Shown in pieces: positions 1 through 5,767 of a stretch of 5,767 bases of DNA (positions are counted from its first letter, which is position 1; every line of letters starts with the position of its first letter). Source of the stretch: Clostridiales bacterium (GTDB lineage Bacteria; Bacillota; Clostridia; Lachnospirales; Lachnospiraceae); assembly GCA_015655565.1 (NCBI GenBank), contig JAATEU010000329.1:1-5767 (forward strand), read 5' to 3'. A model generated the notes under the pieces. It was given only the letters and a program-made list of their open reading frames with translations. It ran no database searches and had not been told where the DNA came from. A program made the position numbers and the translations under genes.

Positions 1-1587
1 CTCCCAGGTAACCGGGGAATCAGGATGCAATCTGCCTCCGGCAATAAGTGCTGAATCAATCAAGTCATTTTCATAAGCACATTCGACTATTCCCGCATAC
101 CATTCATGCCCTATGACATCCGTATACCTGTCGTTATAGACGTTGGTCTGCACAAAAGAAACTGCCTTTATAACATAAGAAAGGGCTTCTGCACGGGTAA
201 TTTTATCTTCAGGCCGGAAATAAATATCTTCCCCCCGGATGACACCGCCTGCCGTTAATCTGCAGATAACCTCTTTTTGAGGACAATTTTCAATGTCTAT
301 AAACTTTACTTCAAAGGCTGTACTGAAAGCCGCCCCTTTAAACCCGGACGGAGGAACCGGAACTTCTATTACTTCCGGCGGTATCCATGCTGCTGCAGGC
401 CCCGAAATGAATTTTTCCAATTCCGTCAGGTGTTCTTCCCTAATGCATTCTGCAACCAATCCCCCCATAAGGTAGGCTCCCTGGTCATTGCTGTGAGTAT
501 AATCATTAGGGAAAAAATATCGTTTCGCATCTTCTAAACCGGCCTCCTTTATAAATTCCATGCTTTTCCCGTGAAGATCCAAAACCGGAACGCAAAGCTC
601 GTTTCCCACTTTCTTACAGGCCTCTGAAAAATCCTTTAAAAGATCATTATAGGTGCCGTCACTGCCTTTCCAGGTATTTCTTGCCAGGGGTGTAATAATT
701 ACGGGATATACTCCCCTTTCCCTCATTTCATGAACATAGGTGCGTAAATTATCCGAATATCCGCCATAAGCATTTAAATGAGGCAGCTTTTGATCATTAT
801 GTCCGAATTGAATGAAAAAATAATCACCCGGCTTTATATATTTTAACACAACCTCATAATGGCCTTCCCAGCGGAAGCTTTCCGTGGTAAGTCCGGAATG
901 GGCATGGTTGGATACTGCCACACCGCTCCTTAAATAAGCCGGAAACATCTGGGCCCATCCGCAGTAGCTGGCTTCCGGAATATAAGGATATGCCGCACTC
1001 TGATCCGTAAGGGTGGAATCACCGGCAATATAGACGGTAAGTGTTTCGGCCGCTTCCACTTTCAGACAGGTAATGCGCGCATGCGTCCCGATTATGGTAA
1101 CATCCAGGGTTGTATCTTCATATACTTTTGTTTTCCCCCGGGGGATAATGTCACATACATTTACGGTAAACGTATCCCGAAAAACCTGAAACGGTTTAAT
1201 ATTTCTTCCCCGCAGTACAAGTCTCCGCCTCTGGGTAAAAATCATAAGATTTTGCACACCCGTTGTTCCGCCGTCTATCCCAATTGTTAAATTATAATTT
1301 CCCCGGCCCGGCACCCGGCATTTAAAAGACAAGGGCAACAATTGGCTGCTATCCATGTAACAGCCTTTTTCATCGGAGCGAATGGTTGTTAACTCCACGC
1401 CCCGATACCAGTATTGCGGCTCAAAGGAAGAATTCAGTTCTGCTATCTGGAGCAATTCCTGCCTCATTCTGTTATTTTCCGTCACAAATCCATAACCTTT
1501 ATCCTCACGGTATAATTCTGCTTCCGTTACAGCAATGGAATCCTTATTCCCATTGTTATTTGAAAATAGGTAAGATACCTGATACAT
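1..1587 (-). CDS. SGNH/GDSL rhamnogalacturonan acetylesterase-like protein with SLH repeats (3' end outside window)
   Basis: This gene probably encodes a carbohydrate esterase that removes acetyl groups from rhamnogalacturonan or a related pectic chain (CE12, RhgT/YesT type). The frame is open for 529 codons, runs off the left edge, and I read no internal stop. SGNH motifs are visible in order: GDST with nucleophile Ser191, Gly232 in block II (HSGLTTESF), Asn264 in FGHND, and Asp362/His365 in NDYTHSN. Residues 1-180 are probably an accessory beta-sandwich, as in clostridial relatives. Residues from about 427 hold one full SLH repeat (FIDI, GGVIRG, FRPEDKITRAE) and from about 488 a second (YTDV, WYAGIVECAYENDLI), which continues past the edge. 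The start MYQVSYLF has a strong ribosome binding site, and an in-frame stop lies upstream at 1651-1653. No signal peptide is visible, which is odd for an SLH protein. The gene is divergent from the secreted beta-helix gene, which supports a shared polysaccharide role. The esterase class is secure; the exact substrate is inferred. Confidence 0.87.
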   Translation of the reverse strand, partial: MYQVSYLFSNNNGNKDSIAVTEAELYREDKGYGFVTENNRMRQELLQIAELNSSFEPQYWYRGVELTTIRSDEKGCYMDSSQLLPLSFKCRVPGRGNYNLTIGIDGGTTGVQNLMIFTQRRRLVLRGRNIKPFQVFRDTFTVNVCDIIPRGKTKVYEDTTLDVTIIGTHARITCLKVEAAETLTVYIAGDSTLTDQSAAYPYIPEASYCGWAQMFPAYLRSGVAVSNHAHSGLTTESFRWEGHYEVVLKYIKPGDYFFIQFGHNDQKLPHLNAYGGYSDNLRTYVHEMRERGVYPVIITPLARNTWKGSDGTYNDLLKDFSEACKKVGNELCVPVLDLHGKSMEFIKEAGLEDAKRYFFPNDYTHSNDQGAYLMGGLVAECIREEHLTELEKFISGPAAAWIPPEVIEVPVPPSGFKGAAFSTAFEVKFIDIENCPQKEVICRLTAGGVIRGEDIYFRPEDKITRAEALSYVIKAVSFVQTNVYNDRYTDVIGHEWYAGIVECAYENDLIDSALIAGGRLHPDSPVTWE

Positions 1588-1590
1588 AGT

Positions 1591-1598
1591 TCTCCTTT
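1591..1598 (-). promoter_or_regulatory. Ribosome binding site of the esterase gene
   Basis: On the minus strand AAAGGAGA lies a few bases before the ATG at 1587. This near-perfect Shine-Dalgarno sequence fixes the esterase start, and so supports the absence of an N-terminal signal peptide. Confidence 0.8.
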
Positions 1599-1716
1599 CC
1601 GATTTTGCCAATTCAAAGCGAATATTCTCTGTCCGCTGACGTTTCTTTTTCTAAAACATAATCCTTCCTGATGTTCCGCCATTGCCATGAAGTTATGTCA
1701 ACACAGGAAACAGAAC

Positions 1717-1738
1717 AGGGACAGATTGCTCCGTCCCT
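1717..1738. repeat. Short inverted repeat AGGGAC/GTCCCT
   Basis: AGGGAC at 1717-1722 pairs with GTCCCT at 1733-1738 around a 10-base loop, and one further G-C pair is possible inside after a mismatch. It is GC-rich within an AT-rich spacer. It could be a hairpin in the leader of the esterase mRNA or a REP-like palindrome. There is no T-tract on the esterase-sense strand, so it is not a standard terminator. Confidence 0.45.
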
Positions 1739-1863
1739 TGCCATTGCTATTTAATTCATTAAAAAATCAATCCGAAATTTTTCAAATATATGCAACAGTC
1801 TAAAAAAGGAATTTTCTGAAATTATTTTACACCAAATAAAAGAAAAAGCAAAGAACTTTATAA

Positions 1864-1920
1864 TCCGTTGTTTCCAAAAATAAAATCACCGTGAAGATTT
1901 TTTCTATAAAAAACAACGGA
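1864..1920. repeat. Perfect 10-bp inverted repeat with nested inner stem
   Basis: TCCGTTGTTT (1864-1873) is the exact reverse complement of AAACAACGGA (1911-1920). Inside the 37-base loop, AAAATC (1882-1887) pairs with GATTTT (1896-1901), and TCACCGTGA (1886-1894) is itself an odd-length palindrome. The element sits upstream of the predicted rightward promoter, so for the beta-helix gene it would act as DNA, for example as paired operator half-sites. In a long leftward transcript it could instead fold as RNA. Confidence 0.6.
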
Positions 1921-1939
1921 AATATATACCATTTAAAAT

Positions 1940-1979
1940 TTTACTTATTTTATTTACATTAAAGTAAAAATAGAGTAAA
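1940..1979. promoter_or_regulatory. Operator-like dyad of TTTAC and GTAAA boxes
   Basis: TTTAC occurs at 1940-1944 and 1953-1957, and its reverse complement GTAAA at 1964-1968 and 1975-1979, centred near 1960. The left half and the reverse complement of the right half share a TTTACT-(n)TATTTT-TTTAC pattern with a small length difference. The dyad covers the -35 box and touches the -10 box of the predicted beta-helix promoter, as expected for a repressor site. The high AT content makes chance symmetry possible. Confidence 0.35.
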
Positions 1980-1981
1980 CT
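1953..1981 (+). promoter_or_regulatory. Candidate sigma-A promoter of the beta-helix gene
   Basis: TTTACA (1953-1958, 5 of 6 to TTGACA) is followed after exactly 17 bases by TAAACT (1976-1981, 4 of 6 to TATAAT). Transcription would begin near 1988, giving a leader of roughly 78 bases before the ATG at 2066. TATATT at 1983-1988 is an alternative -10 but has no well-placed -35. Confidence 0.5.
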
Positions 1982-2053
1982 GTATATTAAAATGACATGA
2001 AACCCGGCACACAAAGGATTAAAACCGCTGATTCAAATTATAGCAGCGTCATG

Positions 2054-2060
2054 AGAGGAA
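2054..2060 (+). promoter_or_regulatory. Ribosome binding site deciding the beta-helix start
   Basis: AGAGGAA ends five bases before the ATG at 2066. It favours that start over the in-frame ATGs at 1997 and 2051. The 1997 start would add 23 residues in front of the signal peptide and lies only a few bases after the predicted transcription start. Confidence 0.75.
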
Positions 2061-2065
2061 TCATA

Positions 2066-3910
2066 ATGAAAAAAAATTATTTCTACGGCTTTATATTATT
2101 ACTTTTCGTTTTTCTTTTATTTCACCGGCCGATTCAGGCAAATGCAGGGCAGGAGGATAAAGTGGTTACCGCACAGGCAGGCGATACATCTGCCGCGCTT
2201 CAAAAACTGCTTGATTATAATAAAAATGGCGGCTATAACTTAACTATTAATATTCCGGCCGGTACCTACATATTGTATACCGAGCTTCTTATATACAGCA
2301 ATACAACTATTATTGCAGATTCAGAAGCCAAATTAATGAAAAACCATCAAAAAGGCGCTATGATATCCAACGACTTAAGTAAGGATAAGGGCGGCTATAC
2401 AACTACGGAGAACATTACCATAAGCGGCGGTATATGGGATTCTTCCAAGATTTCCGATAAAGGAACAGAAAGTTTCAGGTTTATTCATGCAACTAACGTT
2501 ACGATTAAGGATGCAACGATCTGCAATGTGCCGGAAAACAGTCACTTAATTACACTTGCAGGTATTAAGGACGCTCTTATTAATAATTGCACATTGTACG
2601 GATATGACGGCAGCAATGCAAAAGAGGCAATCCAGCTTGATATTGTACATGATAATGTAATTGTACCATCCATGCAGGCAGAATTCATACAATATGACGA
2701 TTTAGCCTGCGACGGAATCACCATAACCAATTGTGAAATATACAATTATCCAAGGGCAATCGGCTCCCATACTTCGATTAAAGGAGTCTTCCATAAAAAT
2801 ATAGTAATTTCTGAAAACAACTTACATGATATAAAGGAAGTTGCCATTAAAGCATATAATTATGTAAATGTAGTAATAAGCAATAATACAATTACCAACG
2901 CAGGTACCGGGGTATTTGCATATAGTCATTTCAGCAACGCTAAGTCCCACTATCTTGAAGCACTGAAGACAACCCGGAAGGAACCGCTGCCGACTAACTA
3001 CAATATTGTAATTAAGAATAATACGATACATAATACGTTGCAAATAAAAACCGCCTCTTCTGCCGCCTGGGGAGATGCCATCCGTGCCGTCGGCTGTAAA
3101 TCCCGGCCATTATCAGGAGTAACAATTAAGGATAATACCATTACAGCAACCGAACGCTATGGTATTTTTCTGGAACGTACACCCAGCAGCACAATTGCAA
3201 ATAACAATATAAGTTCCACCTCATCCAATGGCATTTACCTTCTCCGTACCTGTAATTATACGGAAATCACCGGAAATACCCTGAGCGAACCGGGAGATAT
3301 GGATAACGGTACCGGAAGCGGTATCGCAATATCTGTTTCCACCGATGTAACAATAGCGGATAATTCAATAACCTCACCGGCAAAAGACGGTATCTTTATA
3401 GAGGAAAAGAGTACTTCCTGTACCATTGCCAACAATACGGTTTTAGCTGCGGGAGACAATGCTGTCGCTTTATACAGCCAAAGCAACGAAACCACGGTTA
3501 CAAATAATACATTAACTGATTATACCAGCCGAGGCATTTATACCTATAAAATTAATTCCGCAATCATTACCGACAATAAAATAAACGGCCAATCCGGTAA
3601 AAGTGAAGAAGGAATTCATATTGCAGGAAATAATAATCAAAATAATGCATTTTCCCTGACAGGTAACTATATCAAGACTTCCGAATGTTATGGAATATAT
3701 ATTATCAGCGCCCCTAAATGCTATCTATTTAACAACACAATTATAGATGCTGTAAAAAATGGGATCTTTCTGGATGAAGGAAGTGATGGCACTATGATTT
3801 ATTATAACAGCATAACCAATGCCGGAAAAATAGGAAATGTGAATGACAGTATTGATATTTCGAAGTCTAAAAAGGCTTTGCTTTTTCAGAATACAATCAG
3901 TTGGCTATAG
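2066..3910 (+). CDS. Secreted right-handed parallel beta-helix protein (pectate-lyase-like fold)
   Basis: This is a 614-residue exported protein that probably binds or cleaves an acidic polysaccharide such as pectin; no exact activity can be assigned. Residues 1-27 are a signal peptide (MKKNYFYG, a leucine/phenylalanine-rich core, likely cleavage at ANA|GQ). The mature protein opens with an N-terminal cap (AGDTSAALQKLLD, INIPAGTY) typical of pectate-lyase-superfamily proteins. From about residue 115 to the end run beta-helix coils of roughly 22-24 residues carrying an asparagine ladder (SNNTI near 272, KNNTI 317, KDNTI 355, ANNTV 455, NNTL 480, NNTI 556). Residues 187-245 interrupt this regularity with a polar patch (EAIQLDIVHD, YDDLACDG, PRAIGSHTS, GVFHKNI), the best candidate active site. 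The GH28 signatures (GHG, RIK) are absent. No SLH, LPXTG or other anchor is seen, so it is probably released. It is divergent from the esterase gene. Its low-GC, Asn-rich codon use is consistent with the fold. Confidence 0.85.
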   Translation: MKKNYFYGFILLLFVFLLFHRPIQANAGQEDKVVTAQAGDTSAALQKLLDYNKNGGYNLTINIPAGTYILYTELLIYSNTTIIADSEAKLMKNHQKGAMISNDLSKDKGGYTTTENITISGGIWDSSKISDKGTESFRFIHATNVTIKDATICNVPENSHLITLAGIKDALINNCTLYGYDGSNAKEAIQLDIVHDNVIVPSMQAEFIQYDDLACDGITITNCEIYNYPRAIGSHTSIKGVFHKNIVISENNLHDIKEVAIKAYNYVNVVISNNTITNAGTGVFAYSHFSNAKSHYLEALKTTRKEPLPTNYNIVIKNNTIHNTLQIKTASSAAWGDAIRAVGCKSRPLSGVTIKDNTITATERYGIFLERTPSSTIANNNISSTSSNGIYLLRTCNYTEITGNTLSEPGDMDNGTGSGIAISVSTDVTIADNSITSPAKDGIFIEEKSTSCTIANNTVLAAGDNAVALYSQSNETTVTNNTLTDYTSRGIYTYKINSAIITDNKINGQSGKSEEGIHIAGNNNQNNAFSLTGNYIKTSECYGIYIISAPKCYLFNNTIIDAVKNGIFLDEGSDGTMIYYNSITNAGKIGNVNDSIDISKSKKALLFQNTISWL

Positions 3911-3960
3911 AACAATATTTATACCCTGCGGAATGCCTATGGATTCATGACCTTGAGCAA

Positions 3961-4959
3961 TTACCCCCAATCCGGAAGTAATTTTATAAACACCTTGTCA
4001 ATAAAATCCTCCACTTCCAGTTCACCTGGCAAAAGACCTTCGCTTTTCTGGATTTTGGCATAAGCCTCCAGGTTTTTTGATACCGTATTTACTCCGGGGA
4101 CAAACATAAAATGCTTTAGCCCGTCATTCCGGGGAGCATCCATAATGTATCCTCCTTCTTCTGCTAAGATCAGCTGGAATTCCGTCCCATTGGCAGTAAG
4201 CGCATTGACGCCTTTTATCCAGGCAGCCAGAACTAAAGCTGCCGTTTCCGGATGATTTACTGCCAATTCCTCCGACAGTACTGCAAAACTTTCATAAAAA
4301 TGGTGATTATCTCCATGGGAATGTTCACCGGAATTGTTATTCTTCATAGCACTATTCTCATAAATAACCCTGGCTCCCTCCGGAATTTCCTGATTTTCTT
4401 TACTCTGCCAGCGAACCAGGGCATCTATGCTGCTTTCGGACAGGGCGGTAAGCAGTTCTTCTTTACTGAAATAAATCCAGTTTAAATCTATAACACCATC
4501 CACACCGTATTGTTCCAATACTTCCACGGCTGCAGCAGCTTCCCCGGTACCTCCCGCCTCTGCCCCCACCGTTTTTCCTTTCAGGTCTTTAATGTTATGT
4601 ATTCCCGATGCTTCCGCAGATATGATTTCTACACAGGCACCGCGGACCCCGGCTCCGATTTTAGCAGATAATCCGTCACTGATTTCCGGCAGGATAGATG
4701 CATCTGCGGTTCCGCCATCGACAGCACCAGCTTGAATACTTTCGCCAAGCTTCCCCTTTTCAACCAACACCAAAGTAACCTTAAGACCTTCCTCTTCAAA
4801 ATAACCGTTTTGATATGCTGCAATTACAGGCAGATCAAAGGTACTGCTTGTATAGGCCAGTCTTATTTCGTCCGGTTCCGCTGCTCCTGATTCCTGCATG
4901 CAGGAAGTAAAGACCGTTACCATAATTATTAAAACCGGTATAAAAATCATTCTTTTCAT
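3961..4959 (-). CDS. ABC transporter substrate-binding lipoprotein, NitT/TauT (SsuA/THI5-like) family
   Basis: This 332-residue protein is the extracellular binding component of an ABC importer, anchored by lipid to the outer face of the membrane. The N-terminus has a lipoprotein signal (KR, hydrophobic core, VFTSC with lipidated Cys20). The mature part shows the SsuA/NMT1 pattern: IRLAYTSSTFDLPVIAAYQNGYFEEEGLKV near 31-61, a GAVDGGTADAS segment at 78-88 where related proteins contact ligand, and IKDLKGKTVGAEAGGTGEAA at 123-142. Length is normal for the family. Substrates in this family include sulfonates, taurine, nitrate and pyrimidine precursors; which one applies here cannot be read from the sequence. 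Residues 213-220 (HSHGDNHH) are unusually histidine-rich and could bind a metal. The gene lies downstream of a permease gene on the same strand after a 140-base gap, so the two probably form one transport unit. It converges on the beta-helix gene with 50 bases between the stops. Confidence 0.87.
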   Translation of the reverse strand: MKRMIFIPVLIIMVTVFTSCMQESGAAEPDEIRLAYTSSTFDLPVIAAYQNGYFEEEGLKVTLVLVEKGKLGESIQAGAVDGGTADASILPEISDGLSAKIGAGVRGACVEIISAEASGIHNIKDLKGKTVGAEAGGTGEAAAAVEVLEQYGVDGVIDLNWIYFSKEELLTALSESSIDALVRWQSKENQEIPEGARVIYENSAMKNNNSGEHSHGDNHHFYESFAVLSEELAVNHPETAALVLAAWIKGVNALTANGTEFQLILAEEGGYIMDAPRNDGLKHFMFVPGVNTVSKNLEAYAKIQKSEGLLPGELEVEDFIDKVFIKLLPDWG

Positions 4960-4967
4960 ATTAAAAA

Positions 4968-4980
4968 CCTTTCTCCTTTT
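4968..4980 (-). promoter_or_regulatory. Tandem Shine-Dalgarno-like sequences before the binding-protein gene
   Basis: On the minus strand AAAAGGAG is followed immediately by an overlapping GAAAGG. The second lies eight bases from the ATG at 4959 and the first about 13. They support this start and suggest strong translation, as is usual for a binding protein needed in excess over its permease. Confidence 0.6.
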
Positions 4981-5099
4981 ATTCTATGAGTACTCTACAG
5001 GAACTCTGTCCTAAACCCTGACGGCCTATATTTTTTGTTTTAGATACTGCCTTGAATCATATCATCCATATGCGTTAAGCTTCTGGTATCCTTCTGCCC

Positions 5100-5767
5100 T
5101 CAGATTTGTTTCCCGGAATACAGGTTTCTTGACTGCCATTTTTCCAACCGTTCCAGAAAATAATCAAGGCTTAATGCCATTACGGCTATTATCAATACGG
5201 CAGCATACATCTCCGTAATACGGAAGTTCATCTGACTGTTCAGGATAAAATATCCCAGACCTGAATTTGCCCCCATCATCTCCGCTCCAATTAACATAAC
5301 AAAGGAATAACCGGCACTTAACCGGATTCCCGTAAAAAGAAACGGAACAGCAGCAGGTAAAACCACCTTCCAAAACAGGGAGAAACGCTTCAGTCCAAAA
5401 GAATGTCCCAATTTCAGAATATCCGCATCCGTATTTTTAACTCCTGATATTGTACTGAATATGACCGGCCATATACAGGTCCAGGCAATAATGGCTATTT
5501 TAGAACCTTCTCCCAACTTCATAAATAACAGTATAATATGAAGTAATAAAAAGGGATTAATTTGGGAGCATACCTCCAGTAACCCATGAAATGCCCCTCC
5601 TGATTTAGGAAACCAGCCCCCTAAAAAAAATCCGGCCGGAATGCCTAACAGCACTGCGGCACTAAAACCGCAGACAGCCCGGAACAGGCTGATAAAAAGA
5701 TTCGTGAAAAAGACACCCGATTCAAGCATTTTCCATATTTCGCGGAGTACCCTGGAAAAAGGAGGGA
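5100..5767 (-). CDS. ABC transporter permease, SsuC/TauC-like (5' end outside window)
   Basis: This is the membrane-spanning subunit of a NitT/TauT-type ABC importer. The frame stays open to the right edge, so the ATG at 5729 (MLESGVFF) is probably internal. The 12 codons visible before it read LLFSRVLREIWK, matching the segment that precedes this point in SsuC-type permeases, and family members are usually about 250 residues against 209 from this ATG. Counting from that Met, hydrophobic segments lie near 8-37, 58-71, 77-95, 126-150 and 174-190. The EAA-type loop that docks on the ATPase is at about 101-126 (DADILKLGHSFG then VVLPAAVP). The C-terminal GAEMMGANSGLGYFILNSQ segment is characteristic of the family. 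The partner binding-protein gene lies downstream. No ATPase gene is visible; it may lie upstream, beyond the edge. Confidence 0.88.
   Translation of the reverse strand, partial: PPFSRVLREIWKMLESGVFFTNLFISLFRAVCGFSAAVLLGIPAGFFLGGWFPKSGGAFHGLLEVCSQINPFLLLHIILLFMKLGEGSKIAIIAWTCIWPVIFSTISGVKNTDADILKLGHSFGLKRFSLFWKVVLPAAVPFLFTGIRLSAGYSFVMLIGAEMMGANSGLGYFILNSQMNFRITEMYAAVLIIAVMALSLDYFLERLEKWQSRNLYSGKQI

Larger units (their letters stand above)
1588..2065. other. Divergent intergenic regulatory region
   Basis: These 478 bases separate the leftward esterase gene from the rightward beta-helix gene. I find no convincing gene here. The part from about 1740 to 1990 is strongly AT-rich. It holds a GGGAC/GTCCC hairpin (1717-1738), a perfect 10-bp inverted repeat with an inner stem (1864-1920), a TTTAC/GTAAA dyad (1940-1979), a likely rightward promoter (1953-1981), and a small CGCTG/CAGCG inverted repeat (2026-2048) in the predicted leader of the beta-helix mRNA. 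No leftward promoter with both boxes near consensus could be picked out. Joint control of the two genes is plausible but inferred. Confidence 0.7.

Noticed and set aside
1081..1589. Plus-strand open frames at 1081-1290 and 1386-1589
   Set aside because: They are antisense to the esterase coding frame, lack ribosome binding sites and resemble no protein family.
1527..1688. Minus-strand 53-codon frame starting MAMAEHQEGL and overlapping the esterase start in another frame
   Set aside because: It has no Shine-Dalgarno sequence, no hydrophobic leader and no recognisable domain, and its overlap with a well-supported gene start suggests chance.
1696..1701. Consensus TTGACA -35 box on the minus strand upstream of the esterase
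   Set aside because: At spacings of 17 to 19 bases the sequence is CGGAAC, GGAACA or GAACAT, none of which is a reasonable -10 box.
1824..1852. Possible leftward promoter with TAAAAT as the -10 box
   Set aside because: The -10 is good, but the -35 candidates at 16-17 bases (TTGCTT, TTTGCT) are poor and the region is so AT-rich that such boxes are expected by chance.
1997..2065. N-terminal extension of the beta-helix protein from the ATG at 1997
   Set aside because: It would place 23 polar residues before a complete signal peptide. The ATG at 2066 has the ribosome binding site, and 1997 lies almost at the predicted transcription start.
2066..3910. Repeated Asn-rich motifs as DNA repeats or a CRISPR-like array
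   Set aside because: The periodicity is at the protein level (beta-helix coils of about 22-24 residues). The DNA is divergent between coils and there are no constant repeats with unique spacers.
5028..5099. Extra peptide after the permease stop (frame ending THMDDMIQGSI)
   Set aside because: The frame is very short and crosses no recognisable domain, and the permease already ends at the position typical of its family, so a frameshifted tail is not needed.

Overview
The window reads as chromosomal DNA of an AT-rich, Gram-positive anaerobe, most likely a plant- or mucin-glycan-degrading clostridium (Lachnospiraceae-like). This is inferred from the base composition, strong AAAGGAG-type ribosome binding sites, a lipoprotein signal on an ABC binding protein, and S-layer homology (SLH) repeats on an esterase. 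No marker gene fixes the species.

Layout, left to right. (1) Positions 1-1587, minus strand: a long reading frame open at the left edge. It encodes an SGNH/GDSL esterase of the rhamnogalacturonan acetylesterase (CE12) type, with an N-terminal beta-sandwich-like domain and at least two C-terminal SLH repeats. (2) Positions 1588-2065: a 478-bp divergent intergenic region, rich in inverted repeats, with a plausible promoter for the rightward gene. (3) Positions 2066-3910, plus strand: a secreted 614-residue right-handed parallel beta-helix protein of the pectate-lyase-like fold. (4) Positions 3961-4959 and 5100-5767, both minus strand: a lipoprotein substrate-binding protein and a permease of a NitT/TauT (SsuA/SsuC-like) ABC importer. 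The permease is cut by the right edge, and the ATPase, if adjacent, lies outside.

The esterase and the beta-helix protein form a divergent pair that fits a pectin or other acidic-polysaccharide locus: one removes acetyl groups and the other binds or cleaves the chain. The transporter is convergent with the beta-helix gene and is probably an independent unit; its family usually imports small anions, sulfonates or thiamine precursors, not sugars.

I see no tRNA, rRNA, CRISPR array, transposase or phage gene. Nothing here is clearly an undescribed system. The points most worth a second look are the SLH-bearing esterase without a signal peptide, the conserved-looking non-GH28 polar patch in the beta-helix protein, the nested inverted repeats between the divergent genes, and the histidine-rich loop of the binding protein.
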